This document shows, piece by piece, positions 11,530-23,520 of a stretch of DNA of 64,000 bases. The notes under the pieces were generated by a model. That model did no database searches. It saw only the letters and a list, made by a program, of their open reading frames with translations, and was not told the DNA's origin. The position numbers were made by a program, and so were the translations under genes. The stretch is from Ceratopteris richardii (Eukaryota > Streptophyta > Polypodiopsida > Polypodiales > Pteridaceae): contig CM035431.1 of assembly GCA_020310875.1 (NCBI GenBank), positions 17,840,267 to 17,904,266 on the forward strand, written 5' to 3'. How positions within the stretch are numbered: position 1 is the stretch's first letter; every line of letters begins with the position of its first letter.

Positions 11530-11790
11530 ATGCGTGCTCAATCCAAAGGAGCATATGAAAAGGCGCTTTGCAAAAGGTGGGCTTTATTCTCAGCCTTTGG
11601 ATGAAGCCAAGATCCAATGATCAAGAATTTAGGCGCCTATTTGAAGACTCTATCCATCTCAACCATTGGATGCTAAGGAAATCCAAGGGCTCATATGAAA
11701 AGGCGCCTTTTTGAAGGTGCATCTCATCTCATCCATTAGATCTCAAGTGAATCCAAGGGCCCATATGCAAAGGCGCCTTGACTTTTGCCC
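11530..11790 (+). repeat. Internal subrepeats of the TIR transposon
   Basis: Three to four diverged units of roughly 65-90 bases carry AATCCAAGGGC(T/C)CATATG followed by AAAGGCGCCTT and then a CATCCATTGGAT-like block. Each GGCGCC is a short palindrome. Tandem subterminal repeats are common in plant DNA transposons as transposase-binding sites; that role here is inference. Confidence 0.65.
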
Positions 11791-12014
11791 TTCAACTTCA
11801 TCCATTGGATCTTTGGGCCAATCCAAGGGTTGTGACACATTTAGAAGCATTTCAAAACCATTCAAAAATCTAAAACCACGAGTTCTAAGTGGTTTCTTCA
11901 CCTTTGACCACTCAAAAACAAGGGAAGCCTATGCCTAGCCTATGTGATTAAGGGACTAGACTGTGTCCACCACCCTCTTCTCATTGGTCCATGGCTAATC
12001 ACTCCTTAAGCTAA

Positions 12015-12048
12015 AAGGCCCATGCAGGGTTCATTTTCTCCCCTAATG
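12015..12048 (-). repeat. Right terminal inverted repeat of the TIR transposon
   Basis: Inverse of 11069-11102. On the plus strand it ends TTCTCCCCTAATG, after which the interrupted reading EGEEGNTYLP begins. Confidence 0.9.
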
Positions 12049-14057
12049 GAAGGTGAAGAAGGTAATACTTACCTCCCGATCAGTTGCCAAGGTTACACAA
12101 ACAAAACGATCGTAGATTCAGGTGCTGGTGTTGCTATTGCAACCACCTCCTTGTGGAAGCAATGGGGTAAACCCACATTAAGACCAACTAGAATGAAGCT
12201 TTAGATGGCTGACGACAGGAGCACTATCTAGAAGACGTAGGAGTATTTACACAAAAAGAAGAAGAACCTCTCACAAGCATCAAAGCTGTAAACTCAAAGG
12301 ATGGAATTGAGGGTGGTCAAAAGAAGAAGAAAAGAAAAGTAGTGAAACAAGAAGAGGAGGAAGCATTGTTCAAAGTACCAGAAAATTTCAAGAAATATGA
12401 AGTTGAGGACCGAAAAAGTTTGGTACGAATGCCTAAGAGAGAGGCCACCACCACAGGAGAGGCATATGATAACAAAGAAAAGACCAAAAAATTATAGTCA
12501 CCATTGAAGAGAATGAAGAGAAATGTACATACATAGGACATGACCTAAGTAAAGAAAGAGGAAGCAGAGTTGGTAGCTTTATTAACGGAATATAGGGACA
12601 TGTTTGCATGGCACTATAGAGACTTGAAGGGAGTAGATCCGAAAATTTGTTCTCATATGATCCCCTTGATAGTGGATGCCAAGCCCACCAAACAGAAGCC
12701 CTACACATATAATGACACTTATGCAGTTAAAATAAAAGAAGAAATTGACCGGTTGATTGAAGCTCGATTTATCTATGAGATTGAACATACTGAATGGGTT
12801 TCCCCCATTTTAGTGGTTCTCAAAAACAACGAAAAGGTAAGAGTGTGTATTAACCTTAAAAAGGTTAATGCCACCACGATAAGAGATAGTTATCCACTTC
12901 CAATCACTGAACATTTATTGGAGCGTGTTACAAGCAAGGAAGTTTATAGCTTCCTTGATGGATTTTCAGGTTACAACCAAGTAGCCATTGCCCCAGAAGA
13001 TCAACACAAAACAGCTTTTGCCACAGAGTGGGGAGTCTTTGCATTTTGTGTGATGCCATTTGGGCTCACCAATGCACCTGCAAAAGAGTCCTTGCGAAAG
13101 AGCTTAGATGTATATGTGGATGATTTATGTGCTCATTCCCAAGAAAGAAGATACCACATCCTTGAGCTCAGATAGATCTTTAACAAGTGTAGAGAATATC
13201 GAGTTTGTCTGAACCCAGAAAAGTGTGTGTTCATGGTAGGATAAGGTAAGATTTTAGGTCACATTGTTTCTAAGAATGGAATATCAACACATGAGGACAA
13301 AGTAACAGCCATAACAGAGCTGCCCAAGCTAAGGAACGTTAAAGAGGTACAAGCCTTCATGGGTCATTGTGGATATTACTGTAGGTTTATCCACATGTAT
13401 GCAATCATAGCTAAACCTCTTTATGCCTTGCTGACAAATTTTGAGTGGAATGATGAATGTGAAAAATCCTTCAATGAGCTAAAAAGACGTTTGTCCACAA
13501 CACCAATACTGACCACTCTTGATTGGACTAAACCATTCCATGTCCATGTAGATGCATCCAATCATGTAATAGGATGCATGCTAGCACAACCCACAAGTGA
13601 AGGAAACCTAGATTTGCCTATAGCATATGCGAGTAGACAACTCAACCCAACAGAACGAAATTATACAACAACCAAAAGAGAAGGCTTAGGCATGGTATAT
13701 GTAGTGAAGAAGTTTAGACACTAGTTATTGGCCAACAAGTTGAAGTTTTTCACTGATCATCAAGCTATATTATACTTGGTCAATAAACCTTGCAATACAG
13801 GATGCTTAGTAAGATGGTTCCTCTTACTAATGGAATATGACTTTGAAGTTGTGTTTAGGAAAGGTAGGACCCACCTTAGGGTGTATCATCTTTCTCACAT
13901 CACTTCAGAAGAGTCACCGCAAGGAGTGTCTGATGAACTACCAGATGCTTATCTGTTCAATTTAGAAGTTGTTCCTAAATGGGAAAATAAGTTAGTACTA
14001 GTCCTAACCTTCGGGCCCGCATATAAGACTGTGAAAACAATAAAGAGGAAATTGTAA
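12049..14057 (+). pseudogene. Element E protease, reverse transcriptase and RNase H remnant
   Basis: The protease block reads YTNKTIVDSGAGVAIATTSL near 12090-12160, matching the first protease of D. Reverse transcriptase at about 12570-13200 shows KPTKQKPYTYNDTYAVKIKE, TEWVSPILVV, RDSYPLPITEHLLERV, FLDGFSGYNQVAIAPEDQHK and VYVDDLCAHS. RNase H at about 13500-13900 shows FHVHVDASNHVIGCMLAQ and FFTDHQAILYLVNKP. FLDGFSGYNQ is typical of the Athila/Tat side of plant gypsy elements. Broken. Confidence 0.92.
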
Positions 14058-14980
14058 AATCACAAAACTATCAAATATTGGTAGGAAGCAAGTACAAACA
14101 AGATACATAGGGTGTATTAGCTTGTTGTGTCAAGGATGATGAACATAGTAGTTGGGTGCAACAAGCCCATGAGGGAGTGCTAGGAAATCACTATACTAAA
14201 CAACGAACATTGCAAAATCTAAAACGTTTAGGAGTGTATTGGCCTAGCATGGACAAAGAAATACATGAATGGATTAAGAATTGTCCAATGTTCTAACAGA
14301 GACCCCCGGTGGAGCATGATACCATTTATCGTGTGTCATTAATTCTAGATTGGAGTGCTCCATTGGTAGAATTTATGAAGTCAGGAGCACTACCGAATGA
14401 GGCTAGTCTAGAAAGAAGATGAAGCACGGAGCAAGAGGCTCAGGAATATGCCTTAGTTGGAGAAAAGCTATACTGAAGAAGAAAAGATGGTTACCTAAGA
14501 TTGTGCATTCATGAATCAGACTATTTGAAAATCTTAGAAACTGCACACAGCGGTGCCATCGATGGACACTTGGGGCAAGATCGAGTAATCAAGACAATTC
14601 TATTCCCAGGACTTTGGTGGCCCACTCTTCATATGGATGCACATACCTATGTGAAGAAATGTGATACATGCAAACGTGCACAATATCTGATAAGGAAAGA
14701 TGAAATGCCTTTGAGGCCAATGATGGGAGGACATGCATTCTCAAAGTGGGGTATCGACTATGTAGGTCCTATTAACCCCCCAGCGAGAAACTCCCATGCC
14801 ATATACATTATTGTAGCCACCGACTACCTTACAAAGTGGGTAGAAGTCAAAGCCACAATGAGGAATGATACTCAAACAACGGCAAAATTCTTATTTGAGA
14901 ACGTGTTCACGAGATATGCTCTACCAATAGAGTTAGTAAGTGATAGAGATATGCACTTCTTGAACGAATTTATTGAAAAT
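14058..14980 (+). pseudogene. Element E integrase, first part, with two zinc-binding blocks
   Basis: Two H-H-C-C-like blocks are visible. The first is at about 14150-14310 (QQAHEGVLGNHYTKQRTLQ; RLGVYWPSMDKE). The second is at about 14515-14690 (ETAHSGAIDGHLGQDRVIK; CDTCKRAQ). The catalytic core begins with SKWGIDYVGPINPPARNSH and continues to a second acidic block (ELVSDRDMHFLNEF). Element K interrupts it here; the core resumes at 21693. Both zinc-binding blocks also occur in D. Confidence 0.88.
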
Positions 14981-16246
14981 TGTGAAGAGATGGATAGGTA
15001 TGTGCTTGAAGATGAAGAGGTGTTGCAAAATCCTTGATCTACACCAGCCAAATGAACTCCAGGAGTATATGGTGAGCCCTTTTAGCTTTCCAATGGATAT
15101 ATTAGACACCCTATGTACCTTGGAAGATCACTCTCAAAAAGATAGATCAAAACAGATAAGTTGGAGTTAGCTCAGAGGTGAAAACTTGCTATTCTTGGTT
15201 CATACACCTGTCCAGTGTTTTACATAATTCTCTGAGCACAACAGCAATTAGCTTAATTCCTCTTGGGGAAGTCTAGGTAGCTTAAAGAAATAACTTTGAA
15301 GATTAAGCTCATCAAAAATAATAAACCACACACTGAGAATGAGTTTTAACAAGTGATGACATCATCCCGATTTTCACGGGCTGCTACAGTTTGCGACCAG
15401 TGAGCAGAAAAATAAACATAACTCAAAATTTAGGAATTCAATGATTATGAAAATTTGTATGGTTATACTAGACAGTAAGCTGAATCCAATAAGCTTTAAA
15501 CCGCTGAATTTGGATACGTAACCACTGCGAAATGGCGCTGACAAGGTGAGTGAAAAAATCGGGTACCTGACAGAGAAGTGAAGATGAACAGACCCTGTTG
15601 ACTTCAAATGAACATAACTGAATATTGCAACATCCAAATGACATGCAAATTTGTGAGCATATAGTAGACTTATAACTTTACCAAGTTAAATCACTGAAAA
15701 TGATGCACCAAGCTCACAGAAGCAATCTCTGCAATCTGACTGAGAAAACTGAGAGTAATGGCAGTGAGTAGTACACTTCACAAGAACATGGAAATATGAA
15801 CCCAAATGATCATGAAAATGAAAGTATATTGCTTGTACAATACAATGACTTACTGATACATATGTGTGCCTTGTAATCACACCTTGATATGGCATAAAGC
15901 TCAGCTCTTGGAGGTCTTCACATAGGTCTCTCTAACCACAACTAAAACTGCCATCTATTTATAGCTGAGTTTGGCAGGCTAACTTCCCTCAATCACTCTC
16001 CAATCAATCAACGGTTGATTTGATTCTCTACCTACCACAAATCAAAAATTCGTGGCTCCTGTTTCCCTTTTTGATCCTGTAGACTCAACCACTTAAGATT
16101 CTCTTACTTTTACATTAAGTAAACTCTTCAAAAAATTACAAGAGGTAGTTTACAAGTGAACTTTACATTGTCTTCATTTTAAGCTTCTTCTATGACTTTG
16201 TGGGACTCAAGCCAATACTTAGGCTTGTCATAGACTTGCTCCAACA
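14981..16246 (-). repeat. Element K 3' LTR (1266 bp)
   Basis: On the plus strand it starts TGTGAAGAG and ends CTCCAACA. It matches 20502-21692 at roughly 95% by eye where both are present. A TATA-like CTATAAATAG on the minus strand lies at about 15954-15965. Confidence 0.93.
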
Positions 16247-16259
16247 GCTCCCCCTCAAG
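16247..16259 (-). other. Element K polypurine tract
   Basis: On the minus strand CTTGAGGGGGAGC directly precedes the 3' LTR. Elements C and G have the same tract (CTTGAGGGGGAGC), which supports a shared lineage. Confidence 0.8.
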
Positions 16260-18995
16260 CCAAGTATGCTTGAGGTCTTCAATCTTCCAAGATTACCTGT
16301 AAACCAATCATATCCTTGAATTTGCAAAGCTTTGTACCATCCAATGCTTTGGTTAGAATATATGCACATTGTTGATGAGTGGACACATATGATATTTGAA
16401 TCTCTTTGCTTAGAACCTTCTCTCGAACATACTGATAATGAACTTCAATATGTTTAGTCCTTGCATGAAAAATAGGATTAGCAGCCAAATGAATAGAACT
16501 CATATTGTCACCAAAAATAGTTGGAGTTCCAAACTCCAATCCAAGATCTTTGAATAATATCTTCATCCACATAGCTTCCTGAGTAGCTATGGCAAGACCT
16601 TTGTATTCAGCTTCAGTAGAAGCAACTATGGGTTTCTTCTTGGATGACCATGAAATAATCTTTGAATCTGCAAAGGTAAGATAACCTGAAGTGCTCCTTC
16701 TATCTTCTTTGGAGCCAGCCCAATCTGCATCAGAAAATAGCTTCAAACCTAAATCAGATACATAAGGATAATAAAGTCCTTCATTTATGGTTCCTTTGAG
16801 GTACTTGAGAATCCTTTTGGCAACATCCAGATGTGGTTTCCTTGGTGTGTGCATAAATTGACTTAGCACACTCACACTGTAACATATATCTACTCTTGTC
16901 AATGTGGCATAGTTGAGACTACCCACTAAACTTTGATATGATGTGATTTCCTCTATGAGTTCACCTTCATGTGAGATCAATTTGTGATTGACCTCCATTG
17001 GAGTACCTGCAATCTTACAATCTTGCATCTTGAATTTTGCCAACATGTCCTTAATGTACTTTCTTTGAGTGAGAAACGAAACATGATCTTTGTAGACAAC
17101 TTCCAAACCTAGGAAGTAGGTAAGTGAACCCAAATCACTTATCTTGAACTCTTCTCTCATCTGATCTTTGATCTTCTTCATACCATCTGCATCATTTCCT
17201 GTCAATATAATATCATCTACATATACACATAAGCAGATGACCTCAGAGTTACTCTTTTTAATAAAGAGGAAGGATCTGCCTTGCTTGGTTGAAAGCCTTT
17301 GTCCTACAAGAATGAAACAAGCCTGAAATTCCAAGCTCTTGGAGCTTGCTTGTGACCATACAATGCTTTGTTAAGTTTACACACATAATCAGGATAAACT
17401 TGATTTTCAAAACCAGGTGGTTGTGCCATATATACCTCTTCTGTTATCCAACCACTCAAAAATGCATTCTTTACATCTAGTTGACGTATCTTCCAATTCT
17501 TGGTAGAGGCAATACTAAGCAAAACCCTAATAGTAGGCATCTTTGCCACATGAGAGAAAGTCTCCTCATAATTAATTCCCTGAGTTTTTGCAAAGCCTTT
17601 TGCTACAAGCCTTGCCTTATACCTGTTAATTGAACCATCAGAATTCTTCTTGAGTTTATAGACCCATCTTGACCCTATTACCTTCATGGATGAACTCTTG
17701 GGCACCAAATCCCAAGTGTTGTTTTCCTCAAGTGCTTCAATCTCTTCCTTCATTGCATGCTTCCATTCTGATTTTGCTTTGGCCTCTTCAAATGATGATG
17801 GCTCCTCTTGGTTTATGTCTTGTGCTATGTAGATAGAATGTTTAGTTACTAATGAGGTGTGAAACCCATACCTTTCTGGTTTTTTCTTTTCCCTCGTAGA
17901 TCTTCTTAGGCCATGATGTGATGATTCTGCCTCATGTCCAAGTTCCTGCAATTCGGCTTTACCTTTAGACTTCCATGCTTTGATCTTTTCCATATGAGAT
18001 TCTTCATCATCCTCTGAGGTGTGTTGTTCTTCAATCTTTGGTTGTTCTCTACCAAGCTTTGGAAAATCTTCTTCAAGATTGTATGGTAAATTGACCTTCC
18101 TGCATGAATCTTCATACCATGAATTGTTCTCATAAAAAACTACATCTCTGCTTACCAATAATCCTTTGTTGGTAGGGTTGTATAACATGAAGCCCTTTTG
18201 ATTGTTGTCATATCCAATAAATACACACCTTTCTGCCTTTGGATCCATCTTGCCTCTAACCTGTGAAGGAACATGAGCAAAAGCAATACATCCAAAAATT
18301 TTACAATGATCTAAGCTTGGTCTTCTTTCATTCCAAGCCTCATATGGAGTCATCCCATCAAGGGATTTTGAAGGTAACCTGTTAATCAAGTAAGTGGCTG
18401 TAGATACAGCCTCAGCCCATAAGTAATTAGGTAAATGCTTTTCATTTAACATGAACCTTGCAGCTTCAACAATTGTCCTATTCCTCCTTTCTGCCACTCT
18501 ATTTTGCTCAGGAGTGTACCTTGTAGTTACCTCTCTTTTGATTCCTCTTTCTTGAAGAAAAGAATCAAAATCATGGGAGAAGTATTCTCCCCCTCCATCT
18601 GACCTTAGCCTTTTTACTGATTTACCTGTTTGATTCTCCACAAGAGACAAATATCTTTTGAAACATGAAAAAACTTCATCTTTGTGTTTCATAAAGAATA
18701 GGATAGTCCATCTGCTGCAATCATCAATAAAGGAAACATAATACCTTGATCCAGATATTGAAGCTTCCTTGCTAGGTCCCCATACATCTGTATGAACCAA
18801 CTCCAAGAGATCTCCATGCATATAACCTTTCTTCATGAATGGTAACCTGTGTGACTTTCCAAATTGACATGCACTACACTTATAAATCATATGTTGTTTT
18901 GAAAAATTAGGGAGTCCAAGTACACTTTGGTCCCTGCAAATTTGCTTTAATGACCTTTCACCAATATGTGCTAACCTTTTGTGCCATACTTCCAA
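16260..18995 (-). pseudogene. Element K integrase, reverse transcriptase and RNase H
   Basis: Read on the minus strand, the region opens with the pre-integrase block EVWHKRLAHIGERSLKQICR and C-x2-C (CSACQFGKSHR). The integrase core follows (LVHTDVWGPSKEA; FIDDCSRWTILFFMKHKDE; TPEQNRVAERRNRTIVEAAR). Reverse transcriptase has [31 protein letters not shown] and CLCVYVDDIILTGND. RNase H has SDADWAGSKEDRRSTSGY, STEAEYKGLA and ARTKHIEVHYQYVREKV. Nearly the whole copia pol is readable in long stretches, but it is a fossil. Confidence 0.93.
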
Positions 18996-19046
18996 TTCTG
19001 TGAGTGTCTAACTACCATAATTAAAGAGAGCAATGTTTCTAGTGTC

Positions 19047-19440
19047 CTATAATTCAAATGTGAACAATCTACCTGTCTTTTCACCTTTTGTAATTTTTCT
19101 GAATCCTTGACTTGGATCTTCAACAAATGCTCCTGCCTTTGTGAACCTGACTTGCAACCCTTTCTCTACTATCTGCCCAACACTTATCAAATTCTTTGTA
19201 ATGGTAGGGACATAGAGTACCTTACTGAGAAGGTTGATGTTTCCATCAGGTGCTTTGACATTGCCTATTTTCTCCACAGGATGCCTTGTGTCATCTCCTG
19301 TTTGTACCTCATGCTCTTGGATCTTCTAAATCTTATAGGAGTGCCACATTTCCTGCCACATGATTTGAACAACCTGAATCTATGTAGAAAACATGCTCAT
19401 CAGATTTACCTTGCGGCATAGCCATGTTCATGATCAATAA
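19047..19440 (-). pseudogene. Element K protease region
   Basis: On the minus strand a retropepsin active-site block (FYIDSG) is encoded near 19365-19391. It is followed by NLLSKVLYVPTITKNLISVGQIVEKGLQVRF, residues typical of the protease-to-integrase stretch of plant copia elements. The same block occurs in C and J. Confidence 0.85.
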
Positions 19441-20475
19441 TGAATCATCTTTGTTTGAGTGTTCTGTGTAGTTATTGTAGTCTCTCCTTCCTTTGTAGCC
19501 TCCTTGATAGTTTGAATGATTGTAGTTGTTGTAGTTGCCATGATAATTGTTGAACCTTCCTCTTGAGTAGCCATAACTTCCTCCATTGTATCCTCTCCCT
19601 CTTTAATTCCTGGAATTCCTAAAGCAATTTTCAGTTGTATGATTAGTTAGTCCACAAATAGAACATGGGTTGGAGTCTTGGGATCTCCCCCTGCCTTGTC
19701 TACCTCCTCTTCCTCTACCTCTGCCATGTCTTCCTCTACCTGCATAGTTAACTTGATATGTACCTCCTTCATCATCCACTTTCTTTGCCTTTCCTTTGTT
19801 ATCTTTGGACTTGCTTTTATCAGTGTATAAAGCTGAAGATTGATTACCTTTAGAGCTTTCTCCATTTTTGATAAGCTTTGCCTCTTGAGTAAGTAGTTGT
19901 CCAATGAGTGTATTGAAATCAGGTACATGCATGTCCATGTACAAATCCATAGCTGTGGTGAATGCTTCCCACTTGTCATCTACCTTCAAGCCATTGATGA
20001 CCTGCCTTACAATTTGCTCTTCATCTATTACCTCTCCAATGCTTCCCAACTGATCCGCTATGTCCTTGAGCTTTGTGACAAAATCAGTCACATTTTGTTT
20101 GGGAGCCTTCTTGAGAGTTGTGAAATACAACCATAGTTGATGCTTCCTAGCTTTGGTAGTTGAAGAAAAGAAAGCTTCAAGTGCATCCCATACTTCTTGA
20201 GATGTCTTACAACTTCTAATGTGAGGCAAAAAAAAATCTGAGATAGAGTTGATGAGATAAGACCTTGCAAGTGCATCCTTGGAGCACCATGTGCTCAATC
20301 TTTCTTGCTCTTCTTGTGTTGGTTGACTTTTGTTCCTGAAACTTGGCATAACTTCATCTCCAACCACATAACCATATAAACTTCTACCTTGGAGATAAGC
20401 TTGAATTCTTAATGACCAAGCTGAGTAGTTACCTCTATCCAATTTGTCAATTGATGAAGGAAATCCATCTGCCAT
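19441..20475 (-). pseudogene. Element K gag
   Basis: The first ATG with gag-like sequence (MADGFPSSIDKLDRGNYSAW) is just after the primer site. It is followed by the copia gag blocks YLQGRSLYGYVVGDEVMP, SYLINSISDFFLPHIRSCKT, EVWDALEAFFSSTTKARKHQ and TDFVTKLKDIADQLGSIGE. It ends with a Lys-rich stretch, an Arg/Gly-rich run and a CCHC knuckle near 19620-19665 (CSICGLTNHTTENC). A poly-Asn/Tyr tail follows the knuckle. Confidence 0.92.
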
Positions 20476-20488
20476 GTTGTCCAACCTT

Positions 20489-20500
20489 GCTCTGATACCA
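20489..20500 (-). other. Element K primer binding site (tRNA-iMet type)
   Basis: On the minus strand TGGTATCAGAGC is one base after the 5' LTR, the usual plant copia primer site complementary to initiator tRNA-Met. Confidence 0.92.
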
Positions 20501-20501
20501 C

Positions 20502-21692
20502 TGTGAAGAGATGGATAGGTATGTGCTTGAAGATGAAGAGGTGTTGCAAAATCCTTGATCTACACTAGCCAAATGAACTTCGAAGTATACGGTGGGCCCT
20601 TTTAGCTTGCCAATGGATGTATTAGACACCCTATGTACCTTAGAAGATCACTCTCAAAAAGATAGATCAAAACAGATAAGTTGGAGTTAGCTCAGAGGTG
20701 AAAACTTGCTATCCTTGGTTCATAAACTTGTCCAATGTTTTACATAATTCTCTGAGCACAGCAACAATTAGCTTAGTTCCTCTTGGGGAAGTCTAGGTAG
20801 CTTAAAGATCTAACTTGGAAGAGTAAGCTCATCAAAAATAATAAAGCACACACTGAGAATGAGTTTTAACAAGTGATGACATCATCCCAATTTTCACGGG
20901 CTGCTATAGTTTGAGGCCAGTGAGCAGAAAAATAAACATAACTCCAAAATTTAGGAATTCAATGGTTATGAATATATGTATGGTTATACTAGACAATAAG
21001 CTGAATCCAACAAGCTTTAAATCACTGAATTTGGATAAGTAACCACTGAGAAATGGCTGTGACAAGGTGAGTGCAAAAATCGGGTACCTGACAGAGAAGT
21101 GAAGATAAACAGACCCTGTTGACTTCAAATGAGCATAACTGAAGATTGCAACATCCAAATGACATGAACCTTTTTGAGCATATAGTACACTTATAGAGCT
21201 AACTTTATCAAGTTAAATCACTGAAAATGATGCACCAAGCTTAGAGAAACAATCTCTGCAATCTGACTGAGAAAACTGAGAGTAATGGCAGTGAGTAGTA
21301 CACTTCACAAGAACATGGAAATATGAACCCAAATGATCATGAAAATGAAAGTATATTGCTTGTACAATACAATGACTTACTGATACAAATGTGTGCCTTG
21401 TAATCACACCTTGATATGGCAAGGCTAACTTCCCTCAATCACTCTCCAATCAATCAATGATTGATTTGATTTTCTACCTACCACAAATCACGAATTCCTG
21501 GCTCCTCTTTCCCTTTTTGATCATGTGAACTCAACCACTTAAGATTCTCTTACTTTTACATTAAGTAAACTCTTCAAAAAATTACAAGAGGTAGTTCACA
21601 AGTGAACTTTACATTGTCTTCATTTTAAGCTTCTTCTATGACTTTGTGGGACTCAAGCCAATACTTAGGCTTGTCATAGACTTGCTCCAACA
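20502..21692 (-). repeat. Element K 5' LTR (1191 bp)
   Basis: The partner of 14981-16246. The plus strand begins TGTGAAGAG and ends CTCCAACA, followed by the element E integrase. Confidence 0.93.
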
Positions 21693-22140
21693 AAAAGCTC
21701 CTTCAAGGGTTCTTGGTGATACATAAGAAGTTTGCCCCTTATCATCCAAATGCTAACGGACAAGTTGAGAGCACAAACAAGATCCTATGTAATGTATTGA
21801 CAAAATTGGTAAAATAATAGATGATCTGATTGGGATAAAAAGCTTCATCATGTTGTTTGGGCTTACCGAGTTGCCTATAAAATGATACTCAATGCCACCC
21901 CATTTGGATCTTTGATCTAGAATGATTAGGTGAGACAAGGCTACAAGCGGCTGCAGGCATCTATGTTGTAAAGAAAAGGCAAAAGGCATACTTGAATGCA
22001 CACATTAAGGATAAAGGACTGAAAGAGGGAGACCTAGTGTTGGTTTATACACTAAAGCAACATGCCAAACTATATCAGTGGATGTCGAGTCAAGTTGTAT
22101 CAAGAACCTCTTATAGAGGATATTATCATGAGACCCAACA
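21693..22140 (+). pseudogene. Element E integrase, second part
   Basis: It continues the core after K with KKFAPYHPNANGQVESTNK, which carries the glutamate block of the D-D-E triad. It then passes through KQKAYLNAHIKDKGLKEGDL-like residues to YISGCRVKLYQEPL, matching the C-terminal integrase region of D. Fossil. Confidence 0.88.
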
Positions 22141-22766
22141 CTGCTAAGAAGTGAAAAGAAGAAGAGTTAAGGGTCAAGGAAGAGGCATAGGCAGATGCTA
22201 GAGAGCACATTAGGCGAAATAAGTTAAGGCACTTAGGCATAGATGTCAATCTTAAGGCCCCAAGATACCACATGGCCATGTGTCAAACATCATGTGCAAT
22301 TGCTTCTTGAATAATTGACCAAAGCCCCTTTGTGACCATAGCAGTAGGACAAGGGAAGAATCTAAGGATGGTGAGAGCATTAATTGACTCACGTGCAGCA
22401 ACTAGTGTAGTTAGACTTTCATACTACCAAAATCTACAATTGAACATCAAGTCCATTGAAGCCTATCTCATAGGATTGGGAGGTGTGGAAACCCCCTATT
22501 TGGGTGAGGTAGAGATTCCCATCTATCTTCAAGATGTTCTGATGAGAGTCAAAATGCTAGTGTGTGAAGATGAGAACCTTACGCAACCACTTGTCTTGGG
22601 TCAAGACTGGATGTATGACCATGCAGTCAAATTAAACCTTAAAAGACAACTTCTTCAAGTTTGGGTACAGGAACAATGCATCACATTAGAATTAGAGAAT
22701 TGCATGAGCATAAGTCCAAGTACCATGCATTCTCCTAGTTCCTCTAGGCCCAATCTAATCAAATAA
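22141..22766 (+). pseudogene. Element E second retropepsin-like domain
   Basis: About 145 residues at 22332-22766 match the post-integrase domain of D: the ALIDS...ATS active-site block, AYLIGLGGVETPYLGEVEIP, LVCEDENLTQPLVLGQDWMY and DHAVKLNLKR. A beta-strand pattern with a D-S/T-x-A block and a later hydrophobic-G motif (VLGQDW) is what retropepsin folds show. This lies after integrase, in addition to the ordinary protease before reverse transcriptase. Confidence 0.75.
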
Positions 22767-23520
22767 GATGTTGTATGTGTCAAAAAATCTATGATCCAAG
22801 AGGACTTAATCATGAAAGAATGGTCTCAAAGGAGAGAGGACCCCTCTTCTTTTTGAAGGACTACTGCTTCCACAACAATTCAACCAAAGAAACGAGTAAA
22901 ACAGTAAACGAGCATAGCTACATCAAATAGACAAACAAAATGCAAGAAGAAAGAAGCTCAGGGCATAAAGCATATTTGTGTACGGAAAGGAGAGCAACCA
23001 CCAGCTTGGACACAACCATTCCCATCAAAAGCATGCCAACCATGCTAAAAGAAACTCCAAGAAATGAGGACTAGCTCAATCCCAAGGTCTCCGACAAATT
23101 TGGGCACCAAAGCAATCGATGAAGGCCAACTATAATAACATACAAATTTGGGTGCCTAAAAAATTAATTGTAGCTAAACAAGGACAATTACACATGTGGG
23201 TACCCAAGGCACTCGTACATGCACAAACACCACTGATCACCCTCACAAGAAAGGTCTCCAAAAAGAAGCCAAGGAGAGAAAAGGGTAAGAACCGAGCATA
23301 GAGACCAAAGGAAGATAAACTCATCTCTTTGGAAAAAATAAGAAGACAACCATCAAGGATATGGGTTTGGAAGCCAAAAGTCCCATTACCATTCATAGAA
23401 CCAAAAAGCCAACCATGTGGGATATAAAAGATAAGTAACCATCCAAAGAAGAAGGGTCCAAAAGTAATACCTATGCAGCTGAACACTGTTCTCAAATGGA
23501 TCCCTAAAGGGAGGAATGGT
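22767..23520 (+). pseudogene. Element E C-terminal tail with W-V-P-K motifs
   Basis: Short fragments carry repeated motifs: QIWAPKQ near 23100, IQIWVPKKL near 23140, LHMWVPKAL near 23195, RIWVWKPK near 23360 and LKWIPKG near 23490. The last 150 residues of the D polyprotein carry the same motif series. Between motifs the sequence is basic and Pro/Gln-rich. Confidence 0.65.

Larger units (their letters stand above)
11069..12048 (+). mobile_element. Non-autonomous TIR DNA transposon (980 bp) inside element E
   Basis: The ends are inverted copies: CATTAGGGGAAAAAGTGAGC at the left continues into CCTGCATGGGCCTT, and the right end read on the minus strand begins CATTAGGGGAGAAAATGAAC and continues the same way, with 31 of 34 bases equal. 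The interrupted gag-pol reads GDMS on the left and EGEEGNTYLP on the right, and D reads GDVSEGEEGNTYLP without interruption, which fixes the insert. No transposase frame is present, so it must have been moved in trans. A target duplication longer than one base is not visible, so the superfamily is left open. The strand sign is arbitrary. Confidence 0.88.
14981..21692 (-). mobile_element. Element K: Ty1/copia element nested in the integrase of E
   Basis: A copia element on the minus strand with both LTRs, primer site, gag, protease, integrase, reverse transcriptase, RNase H and polypurine tract. It splits the integrase of E, and AAAAT on the left and AAAAG on the right are the likely 5-bp target duplication with one change. 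It belongs to the same gag lineage as C, J and G (zinc knuckle C-x-I-C-G-L-x-N-H-T). It is broken, with only about five breaks, fewer than any other fossil copia copy here. Confidence 0.95.
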
